A DNA stretch of 64,000 nucleotides from Sphingobacteriales bacterium 50-39. Its GTDB lineage: Bacteria; Bacteroidota; Bacteroidia; Chitinophagales; Chitinophagaceae. Positions 9,741 through 17,942 of this stretch are shown one piece after another. The notes beneath the pieces were generated by a model. It was not told the origin of the DNA, did not search any database, and worked only from the letters and a program-made list of their open reading frames with translations. Numbering within the stretch: the stretch's first letter is position 1; each line of letters begins with the position of its first letter. The position numbers and the translations under genes were made by a program. The stretch lies in NCBI GenBank assembly GCA_001898505.1, contig MKTZ01000010.1:1-64000 (forward strand). The letters are read 5' to 3'.

Positions 9741-11342
9741 CTAGAATGATCCTGTATTATGCAGCATACTAAAAAACTGGTCGAGGCTATTCCCTGTGGA
9801 TTGTTCGAGGCTTGCCTGCATATCCTCCGGGTAAGGGTGTTTAAATTTCCAGGCGGAGAAATAGGCGTGCATGCCTTTTGTCAGCTGATCTTTTCCGATG
9901 GCCTCTTCCATGACGTGCATCCATACGGCTGTCTTGGCGTATATGACCAGGCCGTAGTCCATTTCGGATGGGAAATCGGCCGCGGGGGTCGCGATGGGTT
10001 CGGTGGTCCTCAGCTGATTGATGACATTGTAGATGGAAGCGAGGAAATCGTCCGCGGACAGTTTTTTGAGCCTGTCGGGTATCATGTCGCCGAGGATGCC
10101 GTTGTACCTGTATTTTTCGGCTTCGTAGCGGAATTCATAGAAGGTATTGATGCCTTCGTCCATCCAGGGGTGCTCGCGTTCGTTGGAGCCGAGCATTCCA
10201 TAGAACCAATTATGTCCCACTTCATGAGCGATGACGCCATCCAGCTCAGGACGGCTGGCTTTGGGGCTGGTGATCAGGGTGATCATGGGATATTCCATGC
10301 CGCCCGAGGAGATATTGCCGGGGCCTTCCACGGCGCTGACTACCGGATATGCATATTCGCCTATCCAATCCGAGTAATGGAGGACTGCATCCTTTATAAA
10401 GGAGATGCTATTGGCCCATTCCTTGTTGCCACCGGGGCGGTAATAGGAGAAGACGTCGATGGTTCTGCCGGAAGCAAACTGCAGGGTGTCGTATTGTATA
10501 ATGAGGTCCTTATCGGCAAACCAGGCAAAATCATGTACGTTGTCGGCGTGGTAGTCGAGGGTCTTGGCGCCGGCGTCTTGTGTCGGGGGTTTATAGGAAG
10601 CGGGGGAGGAAGGTTTTATGTGATTGGCTGCTCCAATGCGTTTATAGGTGTCCAGCTCGGAGCTGGTGAGGAGCTGGCCGGTGGCGCCTACTACGTATCC
10701 GCTGGGGAGGGTAATATGGACGTCGAAGCTGCCGAATTCACTGTAAAACTCACCCTGATCGAGATAGGGCATGGGGTGCCAGCCTTTGTTGTCGTATACG
10801 GCGGGTTTGGGATACCATTGGGTGATCATATAGCTTTTCCCTTCGTGGCCCATGCGGGAGAAATAGGAGGGTATCTTGACGAGAAAAGGGGTTGCGATGG
10901 TGAGGCTTTTCCCGGGCGCCAGGGCTGCGGGCAGTCTCAATTTAAGTATATCGGTGTTTTGGCTGTCGGCTTCGGCGCTGGTTTTGACACCGTCGACGGT
11001 AAATGCGAGCTGGTCGATGTAGCCATTCTCTTTTATCTTTTTCAGCTTATTCCTGCGTTCTTCCAATTGGGATAATTGCCGATAGAGCGCGGTATTGTTA
11101 TCCTTATAGGCATTGGGCCAGCAGTGGATATATATATAATGGAGCGTATCGGGGGAATTGTTGCTATAGACCATGGTCTCGAATCCTTTGAGGGTGTGGA
11201 CGGCATCGTCCAGGGTGACCCGGATGTCATAGCGTACTTCCTGTTGCCAGTAGGTTGAAGTTGCGAGCTTTGGGCTGCGGGCCATGAGTGGCGAGCCGTG
11301 CAGGGCGAGGGAAAGTATAAGCAGGCGGAAGACGATTTTCAT
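9741..11342 (-). CDS. Secreted M1-family metallopeptidase (short paralogue)
   Basis: A 533-residue protein, homologous to the first 530 or so residues of the downstream gene. It has a signal peptide (MKIVFRLLILSLALHGSPLMA), the motif GGMEYPMIT, the zinc site HEVGHNWF and the third ligand Glu in WMDEG 18 residues later. It stops after the helical domain and lacks the beta-rich tail of its neighbour. I take the ATG at 11342 as the start because it begins the signal peptide; a TTG three codons upstream is possible. It lies 10 bp after the sugar-transferase stop and 2 bp before the next peptidase, consistent with an operon formed by tandem duplication. The exact cleavage specificity cannot be deduced. 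Confidence 0.85.
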   Translation of the reverse strand: MKIVFRLLILSLALHGSPLMARSPKLATSTYWQQEVRYDIRVTLDDAVHTLKGFETMVYSNNSPDTLHYIYIHCWPNAYKDNNTALYRQLSQLEERRNKLKKIKENGYIDQLAFTVDGVKTSAEADSQNTDILKLRLPAALAPGKSLTIATPFLVKIPSYFSRMGHEGKSYMITQWYPKPAVYDNKGWHPMPYLDQGEFYSEFGSFDVHITLPSGYVVGATGQLLTSSELDTYKRIGAANHIKPSSPASYKPPTQDAGAKTLDYHADNVHDFAWFADKDLIIQYDTLQFASGRTIDVFSYYRPGGNKEWANSISFIKDAVLHYSDWIGEYAYPVVSAVEGPGNISSGGMEYPMITLITSPKASRPELDGVIAHEVGHNWFYGMLGSNEREHPWMDEGINTFYEFRYEAEKYRYNGILGDMIPDRLKKLSADDFLASIYNVINQLRTTEPIATPAADFPSEMDYGLVIYAKTAVWMHVMEEAIGKDQLTKGMHAYFSAWKFKHPYPEDMQASLEQSTGNSLDQFFSMLHNTGSF

Positions 11343-11352
11343 GCTATTCAAT

Positions 11353-12777
11353 TTATTTCCCTTTTCCCATAAAGATGATGCGTAAGGTATGCAGCATGAT
11401 CTTCAGATCGAGGGCCAGGGAGATGTTCTCAATATAGATCAGGTCGTATTTCATGCGGATGATCATTTCGTCGATGTTCTCCGCATAGCCGAATTGGACC
11501 ATGCCCCAGGATGTCACTCCGGGCTTGACCTTTTCCAGATAACGAAAGTAGGGTGTACGCTGGTATATCTGATCGATATAATACTGTCTTTCGGGGCGGG
11601 GGCCTACGAGCGACATTTCGCCTTTCAGGACATTGAGCAGTTGGGGCAATTCGTCGATGCGCCATTTACGCATAGTCTTTCCCCAGCTGGTGATGCGAGG
11701 ATCATTGTGTGAGGATAGGGCGGGGCCGTCCTTTTCCGCGTCCTGATACATGGAGCGGAATTTATAGATCATGAATTTTTTCCCTTTATAGCCTATCCTT
11801 TCCTGTAGATAAAAAATGGGGCCGGGGGACGAGAGCCGGACGCGAAGGATGGTATAAAGGATAAGGGGGGAAAAGAAGAGCAGGCCCAGGACGGATGTCA
11901 ACACATCGATGGTCCGCTTGATATTCTGCTGCCATTCCGGTATCAAGCTTGTATGTATGTCCGAGAGGATGGCGCCCATTACGTTGCTGGTACGGACCGA
12001 GCCGGAGAGGATATCCAGCGTATTGGGGATGATCTTTATGTCTACGTCCTTATTGCTGAGCCGTTCGAGTATTTTTTCCACCTGCTCCTTTTCCGACTTT
12101 TCAAGGGCAATGACGACCAGCTCGATATGATGGTTGTCGATGGCTGCTTCGATGTTTTCGGCGCTGCCCAGCTGGGGAAGATATCTGGCGATGCCGTTGT
12201 TGTGCTGGTCAGTGGTGACGTAGCCTGTGTAGAAGTAGCCGGAGGATCGCAGGGCTTTATTGGAGTCTTTATAGATCTTTGTCGCCACGCCGTTGCTGCC
12301 TACCAGCAAGGTATTGAATACGACGGATCCTTTTTTTATCTGTCTGCGCACCCTGTTGAGAATGGTGATCCTGCCAGCCAGCGTGAGCAGGAAGTGGGAG
12401 AGGAAAAAGATAAAATAGGTGTAGTAGAAGTAGTGATAATCTTTTTCGGGGTCATTGATAACGATGGCAAAGAAGACGATGGTACAGCCGATGATACTAT
12501 AGGTAAAGGTATTGGTAAGCTCGTTGATCCTGGATTTTTTATACAGGGAGGTATATGATCCTACCAGGGTATAGAGGATAAGCCAGGCGATAGGGATTGT
12601 GATGGTACCCATCCAGAAGCGACTGTTCAAATAGAGTTTGCCATTGGCGAACAGGGGTTCGGACAGGAGTATTTTTCGGCTGAAGTGGAATATGATAGAG
12701 GACAGCAATGCGGCGACATAATCGCTGACGATGTACCAAAGGATAGGAATAGTATGTGGTTTTTTGTAGGCCGGCAT
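11353..12777 (-). CDS. Polyprenyl glycosylphosphotransferase (WbaP/WcaJ-type sugar transferase)
   Basis: A 474-residue initiating sugar-1-phosphate transferase. The N-terminal half has about four hydrophobic segments followed by a Rossmann-like cytoplasmic region. The C-terminal catalytic domain starts with the reentrant membrane helix (KRTIDVLTSVLGLLFFSPL) and carries the hallmark blocks KFRSMYQDAE, RIDELPQLLNVLKGEMS and LVGPRPE, ending with KPGVTSWGMVQ. Such enzymes move a hexose-1-phosphate from a nucleotide sugar to undecaprenyl phosphate at the inner membrane, starting exopolysaccharide or O-antigen repeat synthesis. The sugar is not predictable. It sits between an NAD(P)-dependent oxidoreductase (7 bp upstream) and the peptidase pair. 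No glycosyltransferase cluster or Wzx/Wzy genes are visible nearby. Confidence 0.92.
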   Translation of the reverse strand: MPAYKKPHTIPILWYIVSDYVAALLSSIIFHFSRKILLSEPLFANGKLYLNSRFWMGTITIPIAWLILYTLVGSYTSLYKKSRINELTNTFTYSIIGCTIVFFAIVINDPEKDYHYFYYTYFIFFLSHFLLTLAGRITILNRVRRQIKKGSVVFNTLLVGSNGVATKIYKDSNKALRSSGYFYTGYVTTDQHNNGIARYLPQLGSAENIEAAIDNHHIELVVIALEKSEKEQVEKILERLSNKDVDIKIIPNTLDILSGSVRTSNVMGAILSDIHTSLIPEWQQNIKRTIDVLTSVLGLLFFSPLILYTILRVRLSSPGPIFYLQERIGYKGKKFMIYKFRSMYQDAEKDGPALSSHNDPRITSWGKTMRKWRIDELPQLLNVLKGEMSLVGPRPERQYYIDQIYQRTPYFRYLEKVKPGVTSWGMVQFGYAENIDEMIIRMKYDLIYIENISLALDLKIMLHTLRIIFMGKGK

Positions 12778-12784
12778 GCCGGGG

Positions 12785-13759
12785 TCAGGTATTGATAGTA
12801 TTGTGTTTTATTTTTCGGAGGATCTGATGGGCGATGTCCATGGCCCTGAATCCGTCTACTTCGGAGACCCTGGTGGGTTTGTTCTGCAGGATGGCCTCGC
12901 AGAACTTTTCCAGCTCCATTCGGATGGCGTTGACCTCGGGTACGGAGGGATTGGAGAGGGCGATGGTCTTTTTTCCGCCTGGGGTCTCGATGTCGAATGC
13001 AAATGCGTCCAGGTCCTGCGGGGTCTTGAGTCGGATGATCTCGGATTTTTTGTTGAGGAAGTCGATGCCGATGTAGGCGTCCTTTTGGAAGAGGCGCATT
13101 TTCCTCATTTTCTTCATGGATATGCGGCTGGAGGTAAGATTGGCCACGCAGCCGTTGTTGAATTCGATGCGTACGCTGGCGATGTCGGGGGTTTCGGTCA
13201 TTACGGCTACGCCGCTGGCGGATATGGTCTTTACTTCACTTTTTACCAGGCTGAGGATGATATCTATGTCGTGGATCATGAGGTCGAGGATCACGCTAAC
13301 CTCCGTTCCTCTCGGGTTGAACTGGGCCAGGCGATGGACTTCAATGAACATGGGGTTCAGTTGTTGGGAGTGCAGGGACAAAAAAGCGGGGTTGAAGCGT
13401 TCTACGTGTCCCACCTGGAGCTTGACATTGGATTCCTTTACTAATTTGACCAGCTCGCGGGCTTCGTCCATGGTGTTTGCGAGGGGTTTCTCCACAAAAA
13501 CATGTCTACCTTTACGAATTGCTTTTTCGCATATGGAGAAATGGAAGGGGGTGGGCGCTACGATATCGACGACGTCACAGGCGTCTATCAGGTGTTCGGG
13601 GTCCTGGAATCGGGGTAGTTGATATTTTTCGGAGACCTCCTGTGCGATGGTGTCATCGGGATCATAAAATCCTACCAGTTCCGCTGCTTTTATCTCCTTC
13701 CAGTTGTTAAGATGAAATTTCCCCAGGTGGCCTACCCCAAAAACACCTACTTTAAGCAT
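12785..13759 (-). CDS. Gfo/Idh/MocA-family oxidoreductase
   Basis: A 324-residue NAD(P)-dependent dehydrogenase. The N-terminal Rossmann motif is GVFGVGHLGKFH (about 5-16), followed by the acidic GFYDPDD. The conserved EKPLA block (about 93-97) places the catalytic lysine. The C-terminal alpha/beta domain (from about 120) includes LDLMIHDIDIILSLV, the typical 'HDID' motif of sugar dehydrogenases in this family. Substrates in the family are usually sugars or nucleotide sugars; linkage to the glycosylphosphotransferase 7 bp downstream suggests that it modifies a nucleotide sugar for a surface glycan (inference). A 39-bp gap separates it from the transglutaminase-like gene upstream, so it may share that transcript or have its own promoter. 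Confidence 0.87.
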   Translation of the reverse strand: MLKVGVFGVGHLGKFHLNNWKEIKAAELVGFYDPDDTIAQEVSEKYQLPRFQDPEHLIDACDVVDIVAPTPFHFSICEKAIRKGRHVFVEKPLANTMDEARELVKLVKESNVKLQVGHVERFNPAFLSLHSQQLNPMFIEVHRLAQFNPRGTEVSVILDLMIHDIDIILSLVKSEVKTISASGVAVMTETPDIASVRIEFNNGCVANLTSSRISMKKMRKMRLFQKDAYIGIDFLNKKSEIIRLKTPQDLDAFAFDIETPGGKKTIALSNPSVPEVNAIRMELEKFCEAILQNKPTRVSEVDGFRAMDIAHQILRKIKHNTINT

Positions 13760-13798
13760 TTATTATTTTTTTCGTGCCAAAGATAGGGTATTTGCTTT

Positions 13799-14675
13799 CT
13801 ACCGGGTGAATTCTGTGCTTTGCCGTGCCGCGATGGGGCGCATGTATTTGATGAGGTTACTGAAGGTTAAAGGAATGTCCGGATTAGGAAATACCTTGGT
13901 CCGTATAAGTCTTCTGATCGTGAAGAGAAAGACCGGGATATACAGGAAAAGGAAAATATAGAAATAGATGGAATATATCTGGAGGAACCATGTCCGCATA
14001 GAGATGGTGTCGGCCTTGTCCTTGCCAATGATAAAATTAAGGGCGCCTTTGAGAGCGGGCATGATGACGGGGACCTTGCCCCAATTCGAATATCGTACGT
14101 CGTCGAAACGGTATTGCGGATCGTAGGTGGCGGGCACCTGACGGGAATAATAATCCCAGTCCTTATGTACGTCGTCGAAGCTGGCGAGTTGACCATCGGG
14201 GCGAACCCAATGGGCGTTGAAAGTGGGATCAAGGACGACCCAACCATGGATGGGTCTTTACCTCTACAATATTATGGGCTGCCCAGGCGCCGCCTACCTT
14301 CATTTGGGCGATGCGGACGGGGTAGTCATATGTCTTAAGTATCATGGCCATGACCTGGGAATAGCTGCCACAGGCGCCCTGGGTAGTCATCAGATCGACG
14401 GATGTGCCATGAAAGAAATCGGATTGGGGACCGAGAGTACGGGTGCCTTCGAATACGGGGGCCCTGTTGCTCATCAGGTCATGGCAGGTGGTCATGGCCT
14501 TTACTAAAATAGAGTCCTGTGTGTCGTCGCTGTCCAGCCTGTTGTCGATGCTACCTTTTATAGAAGCGAAAAGTCCGTTCTCGTAGGTAGATTCCATTTT
14601 GAAGTAAAAGAGGGATGCCAGGAGAAAACCATTCAGAAACATGAGAAAATAGAGGTTTCTGACGAGATTTTTCAT
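13799..14675 (-). pseudogene. Transglutaminase-like domain protein, interrupted by a frameshift
   Basis: Two minus-strand frames together make one protein. Frame A starts at 14675 (MKNLVRNLYFLMFLNG, a membrane anchor) and carries the catalytic Cys in TQGACGSYSQVM and the His in AAHNIVEVK, then runs into a stop near 14229. Frame B, read from about 14258, continues HGWVVLDPTFNAHWV, giving the third triad residue Asp, then a tail with a hydrophobic segment (IYSIYFYIFLFLYIPVFLF). The switch lies around 14246-14262. It is a single-base indel or a sequencing error in the CCC/ACC tract, because domain homology is uninterrupted across it. The intact protein would be a membrane-anchored transglutaminase/protease-like enzyme of about 290 residues. 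It stands at the head of the minus-strand envelope gene run. Confidence 0.78.
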
Positions 14676-14902
14676 GAAATAGAGTGATTTTTTAGAGATC
14701 ATATTGCCTTTTAAAATTATGAAAGATCTCCATGCAACTGTCTTGGCGGCATAAAAATACAATCAATTATTGAAAAAGTTATTCTAATGTTAAGGTATAA
14801 CGGCTGTTAGAATGTGATTATTTTAATCGGTTTAATTTAAAATACAATTTTAATCCAATTTTTAATCCAAGTTTTAGACCGCCTAACTCCTTACTAATGA
14901 GG

Positions 14903-16933
14903 TTATTTTACAATGTATTCTTTCCGACCGGGCCCGACCCCCGTGACTCTTAAGGATTTCCACTTAGAAGGCAGTTTAGTCCTTAATTGCTGGATACCCG
15001 TAGGGGTTATTTCCAGACCTCCGAAGCCATTGAGAAGGGCCTGGAGCATGCCTCCGGCACCGGTGGCGAAATAAGGGTTATTTCCACTGGCTGTTTCGGC
15101 CATAACTCCGAATGGAGGTCGGAGATTGGGGGTATAACCTTCTTTGAGCGATAGGTAAGCCTTATCGGGTGAGCCGAGGCGGGCATAGAGGATGGCAAAA
15201 ATAGCGTGGGTCATCGCGGGGCCTTCCCCTACACGGGGTTGGTAGTAGTCCAGGTCTTTCCGGATGGCGGCGGGGTCCGTTACTTCTTTCAGAGGGTAGG
15301 CGAGGAGGTTGACATCTGCCTGTTTGATCTTTTCCCCGTGATAGGCGGCATGTTCTTTTACAATGCCGTCCGCGAAGCGAAGGATGGGTATATTATTATG
15401 TACGACCATCCAATCGGGGTCGGGGGCGAGGCCCAGTAATTTAGCGGCGTCGGTGGCATATTGCAGATTGGCTTTGGCAGCGGCGTTGGTAAAGGCATTA
15501 TTGTCTACATTCTCGGCCCATTCGTCGGCTGCGACGACGTTGAGGATATCATAATGTCCGGGGCCATTGCGTTCGACCCGGCTGGCCCAGAAATCTGCTG
15601 TCTCTTTCAGGATCGGGTATCCTTTTTCACGCAGCCAGGTCTTATCCTGTGTCACGGAATAATAATTCCATGCGGCGATGGCCACGTCGGCGGTGATATG
15701 ATGCTCGAAGGGGCCGCTGAGGGCCCAGACGGGGGTCTCTTCGTTGCCGCTGGCGGCGCTTTCCCAGGGGAACATGGCTCCTTTGTAGCCATGCGAAGCG
15801 GCGTTGTGTTTGGCTGCTTCGAGTCGTTGAAAGCGGTATTCCATGAGGGATGCGGCGATACGGGGTTGAAGCAGCAGCAGGGCGGGGTACATCCAGAGTT
15901 CCGTATCCCAGAAGGTGTGGCCATTGTATCCAAGTCCGCTGAGGCCCATGGGGGACAGGCTGTAGGAGGTGCCTTCCCTGGCGAAGGAGTACAGGTGATA
16001 GAGCATGAGACGTATATCGCGCTGGGTCTGGTCGTCCCCTTCAATAATAATATCGCTCTTCCACAGATCTTCCCATGCCTTGTTATGAAATTCTATCAGG
16101 CGGCGGCTGCCCTGGAGGGCTGCAAAGATGGTGAGGCGTTCCGCCTCGTTGAGGGGATCGTCGCTGTGAGCGGAAGTTATGGCGGAACCGGTGACGGCAA
16201 AATGATAGGTAGATCCGGCTGTCAATGTCTTTTTGAATTTTTCCAGGTGCATGTTGTTGTCCCACATCTCATGGATGACGGAGGGTTCCTGTCCGTGCGG
16301 CTCGTCGAACAGGAAGCTGTTGGAGGCGGCCATCAGCAGCCGGCCTGTGGGGCTTTTGGCGGTGGAGGTGAGGAGCGAGATACGGACATGGGGTCTGTCA
16401 ATCTCGTTGTAATAGTTCTCTACATCCTTTAGCATATCGGGGGCTTCCATGACGCTGGCGGGCGTGATCTCTATATCCTTTTTGGCGGTGATGGTGACGT
16501 CTACCAGGGCCGTATAGGGGAGATTACGGAGGCTGTACCAGGTGTAGGTGATGGACGCCTTGTCGTCATAATCAAAGCGAGTGGTCAGGCAGGCGTGCTT
16601 CATGTCCAGGCTCTGCTGCCAGTGGCTTACCTGACTGAGGTTGTCGATGCGGCGGCCATCGATGTCGAGGTACATGTTGACGAAGTTGAATGTCTTCAGG
16701 ATATTGCTGACCCTGCCCCGGCCGTAGAGGTCGAAGGCGCCATTGAGCACTACGTCCTTTGCCGAAAAGGGCACGGCGGAGGATACGAGACCTATCATAC
16801 CGTTGGCTACAGTGACCCCGAAATAATGTGTGGGATCGATGGTATCGGCCTTGATGGTCCAGGTATCGGACTGTGCTGTAGTGACGAGGGAAGTGAGGAT
16901 CAGGAAAAGAGAGCAGAGTGAAATGGTTCGCAT
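14903..16933 (-). CDS. Secreted glycoside hydrolase family 65-type enzyme
   Basis: A 676-residue protein with a signal peptide (residues 1-20, cut near TTAQS). The middle (alpha/alpha)6 barrel contains GYNGHTFWDTELWMYPALLL (336-355), the GH65 substrate-binding block. The motif AADEWAENVDNNAFTN (468-483) supplies the general acid Glu (E471 by alignment with maltose/kojibiose phosphorylases). N-terminal beta-sandwich and C-terminal beta region complete the family architecture. GH65 includes phosphorylases and hydrolases acting on alpha-glucosides such as trehalose, kojibiose or glucosyl-galactose; extracytoplasmic location favours a hydrolase, because phosphate and sugar phosphates are cytoplasmic concerns. 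It lies next to, but is separately transcribed from, the SusCD locus and may serve it (inference). Confidence 0.87.
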   Translation of the reverse strand: MRTISLCSLFLILTSLVTTAQSDTWTIKADTIDPTHYFGVTVANGMIGLVSSAVPFSAKDVVLNGAFDLYGRGRVSNILKTFNFVNMYLDIDGRRIDNLSQVSHWQQSLDMKHACLTTRFDYDDKASITYTWYSLRNLPYTALVDVTITAKKDIEITPASVMEAPDMLKDVENYYNEIDRPHVRISLLTSTAKSPTGRLLMAASNSFLFDEPHGQEPSVIHEMWDNNMHLEKFKKTLTAGSTYHFAVTGSAITSAHSDDPLNEAERLTIFAALQGSRRLIEFHNKAWEDLWKSDIIIEGDDQTQRDIRLMLYHLYSFAREGTSYSLSPMGLSGLGYNGHTFWDTELWMYPALLLLQPRIAASLMEYRFQRLEAAKHNAASHGYKGAMFPWESAASGNEETPVWALSGPFEHHITADVAIAAWNYYSVTQDKTWLREKGYPILKETADFWASRVERNGPGHYDILNVVAADEWAENVDNNAFTNAAAKANLQYATDAAKLLGLAPDPDWMVVHNNIPILRFADGIVKEHAAYHGEKIKQADVNLLAYPLKEVTDPAAIRKDLDYYQPRVGEGPAMTHAIFAILYARLGSPDKAYLSLKEGYTPNLRPPFGVMAETASGNNPYFATGAGGMLQALLNGFGGLEITPTGIQQLRTKLPSKWKSLRVTGVGPGRKEYIVK

Positions 16934-17000
16934 GAGTCTTGTATGATTTTACAATCGTTAGGGGCTAATTTACACATTATTGTTTATTTTCATCCCCTAT

Positions 17001-17942
17001 ATGAAGAAATGGATCATTGGTATTGTCACTGTCGCAATTTGTTCGCTGGCTGCTGTATATATTTTTATTCCGGGAAGGCTGGAAGTTTCCGTCCTGGGTA
17101 TGATGAAATGTAATGCACAGGCTGTTTTCCGGCAGGTGGGGCAATCTGAGCGTTGGGAGAAATGGTGGCCGGGGGGGCTGTCGGAAGTAAATGGTCAAAA
17201 GGCTTTCCGGTATGGTAGTGCTATTTACAACCCGGATGCCAGCCATTATCCCCTGGCGGAAATATCGATCCTGCATGAGGGTAAGGAGATAAAGACGAAG
17301 ATGAGCGTAGTATCCGTTGCCACGCAGGATTCGTCGGCCATATACTGGCAATGTTATCTGGATGCCGGGTCCAGTCCTTTCTCCCGGCTGCGTCAATATT
17401 TTTATGGCAGGGCGCTGAAGCATGACATGAATACCATTTTTTCGAAATTGCGTCCATTTGTGCAGAATGAAAAGAATATCTATGGTATGACGGTGGGTTG
17501 GGGTGGGACGCCGGACACTTTTCTGGTAGCCACCAAATCTTTTTACCGGGACTACCCCACTACACAGGATATTTACAGGCAATTGGACAAATTGAAGAAA
17601 TATATTGCCCGTAAAGGAACGTCAATAAGTGGCTATCCCATGGATAATATCACGCCAGTGACGGACAGCGGGTATCAATTGATGACTGCCATTCCTACAA
17701 AGAGGCCTTTGGAGGGAGAGGGAGATATTTATTTCAGAAGACTGGTCCCTGCCAAGTTCCTAATCGCGGAAGTAAAGGGGGGAGATCATTCCGTGCGGGA
17801 GGGTTGGGTTCATTTTCGGGAATATGTAGCGGATCATGAGCGTACGGTGATGGCTATTCCCTGGGAGTATCTTGTTACGGACAGGCTTCAGCAGCCTGAT
17901 ACTGCCAAATGGTCTACCTGGTTGTATTACCCTGTATTTTAA
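17001..17942 (+). CDS. Membrane-anchored protein with SRPBCC/GyrI-like features
   Basis: A 313-residue protein beginning with a single hydrophobic anchor (MKKWIIGIVTVAICSLAAVYIFI). The region VLGMMKCNAQAVFRQVGQSERWEKWWPG resembles the opening of SRPBCC (START-like) ligand-binding domains. The C-terminal half (from about 190) shows a duplicated beta-alpha-beta-beta pattern with DNITPVTDSGYQLMTAIPT, close to GyrI-like/AraC effector-binding domains. A two-domain SRPBCC plus GyrI protein with a membrane anchor is known in Bacteroidota, but no biochemical role is assigned and I am not certain of the match. The ATG at 17001 is preferred over the in-frame start at 16980 because it precedes the anchor directly. 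Its stop overlaps by 4 bp the stop of the convergent FG-GAP gene. Confidence 0.6.
   Translation: MKKWIIGIVTVAICSLAAVYIFIPGRLEVSVLGMMKCNAQAVFRQVGQSERWEKWWPGGLSEVNGQKAFRYGSAIYNPDASHYPLAEISILHEGKEIKTKMSVVSVATQDSSAIYWQCYLDAGSSPFSRLRQYFYGRALKHDMNTIFSKLRPFVQNEKNIYGMTVGWGGTPDTFLVATKSFYRDYPTTQDIYRQLDKLKKYIARKGTSISGYPMDNITPVTDSGYQLMTAIPTKRPLEGEGDIYFRRLVPAKFLIAEVKGGDHSVREGWVHFREYVADHERTVMAIPWEYLVTDRLQQPDTAKWSTWLYYPVF

Noticed and set aside
9759-11075. Open frame of about 438 codons antisense to the short M1 peptidase
   Set aside because: Same reason; the sense strand has the complete HEXXH-X18-E site.
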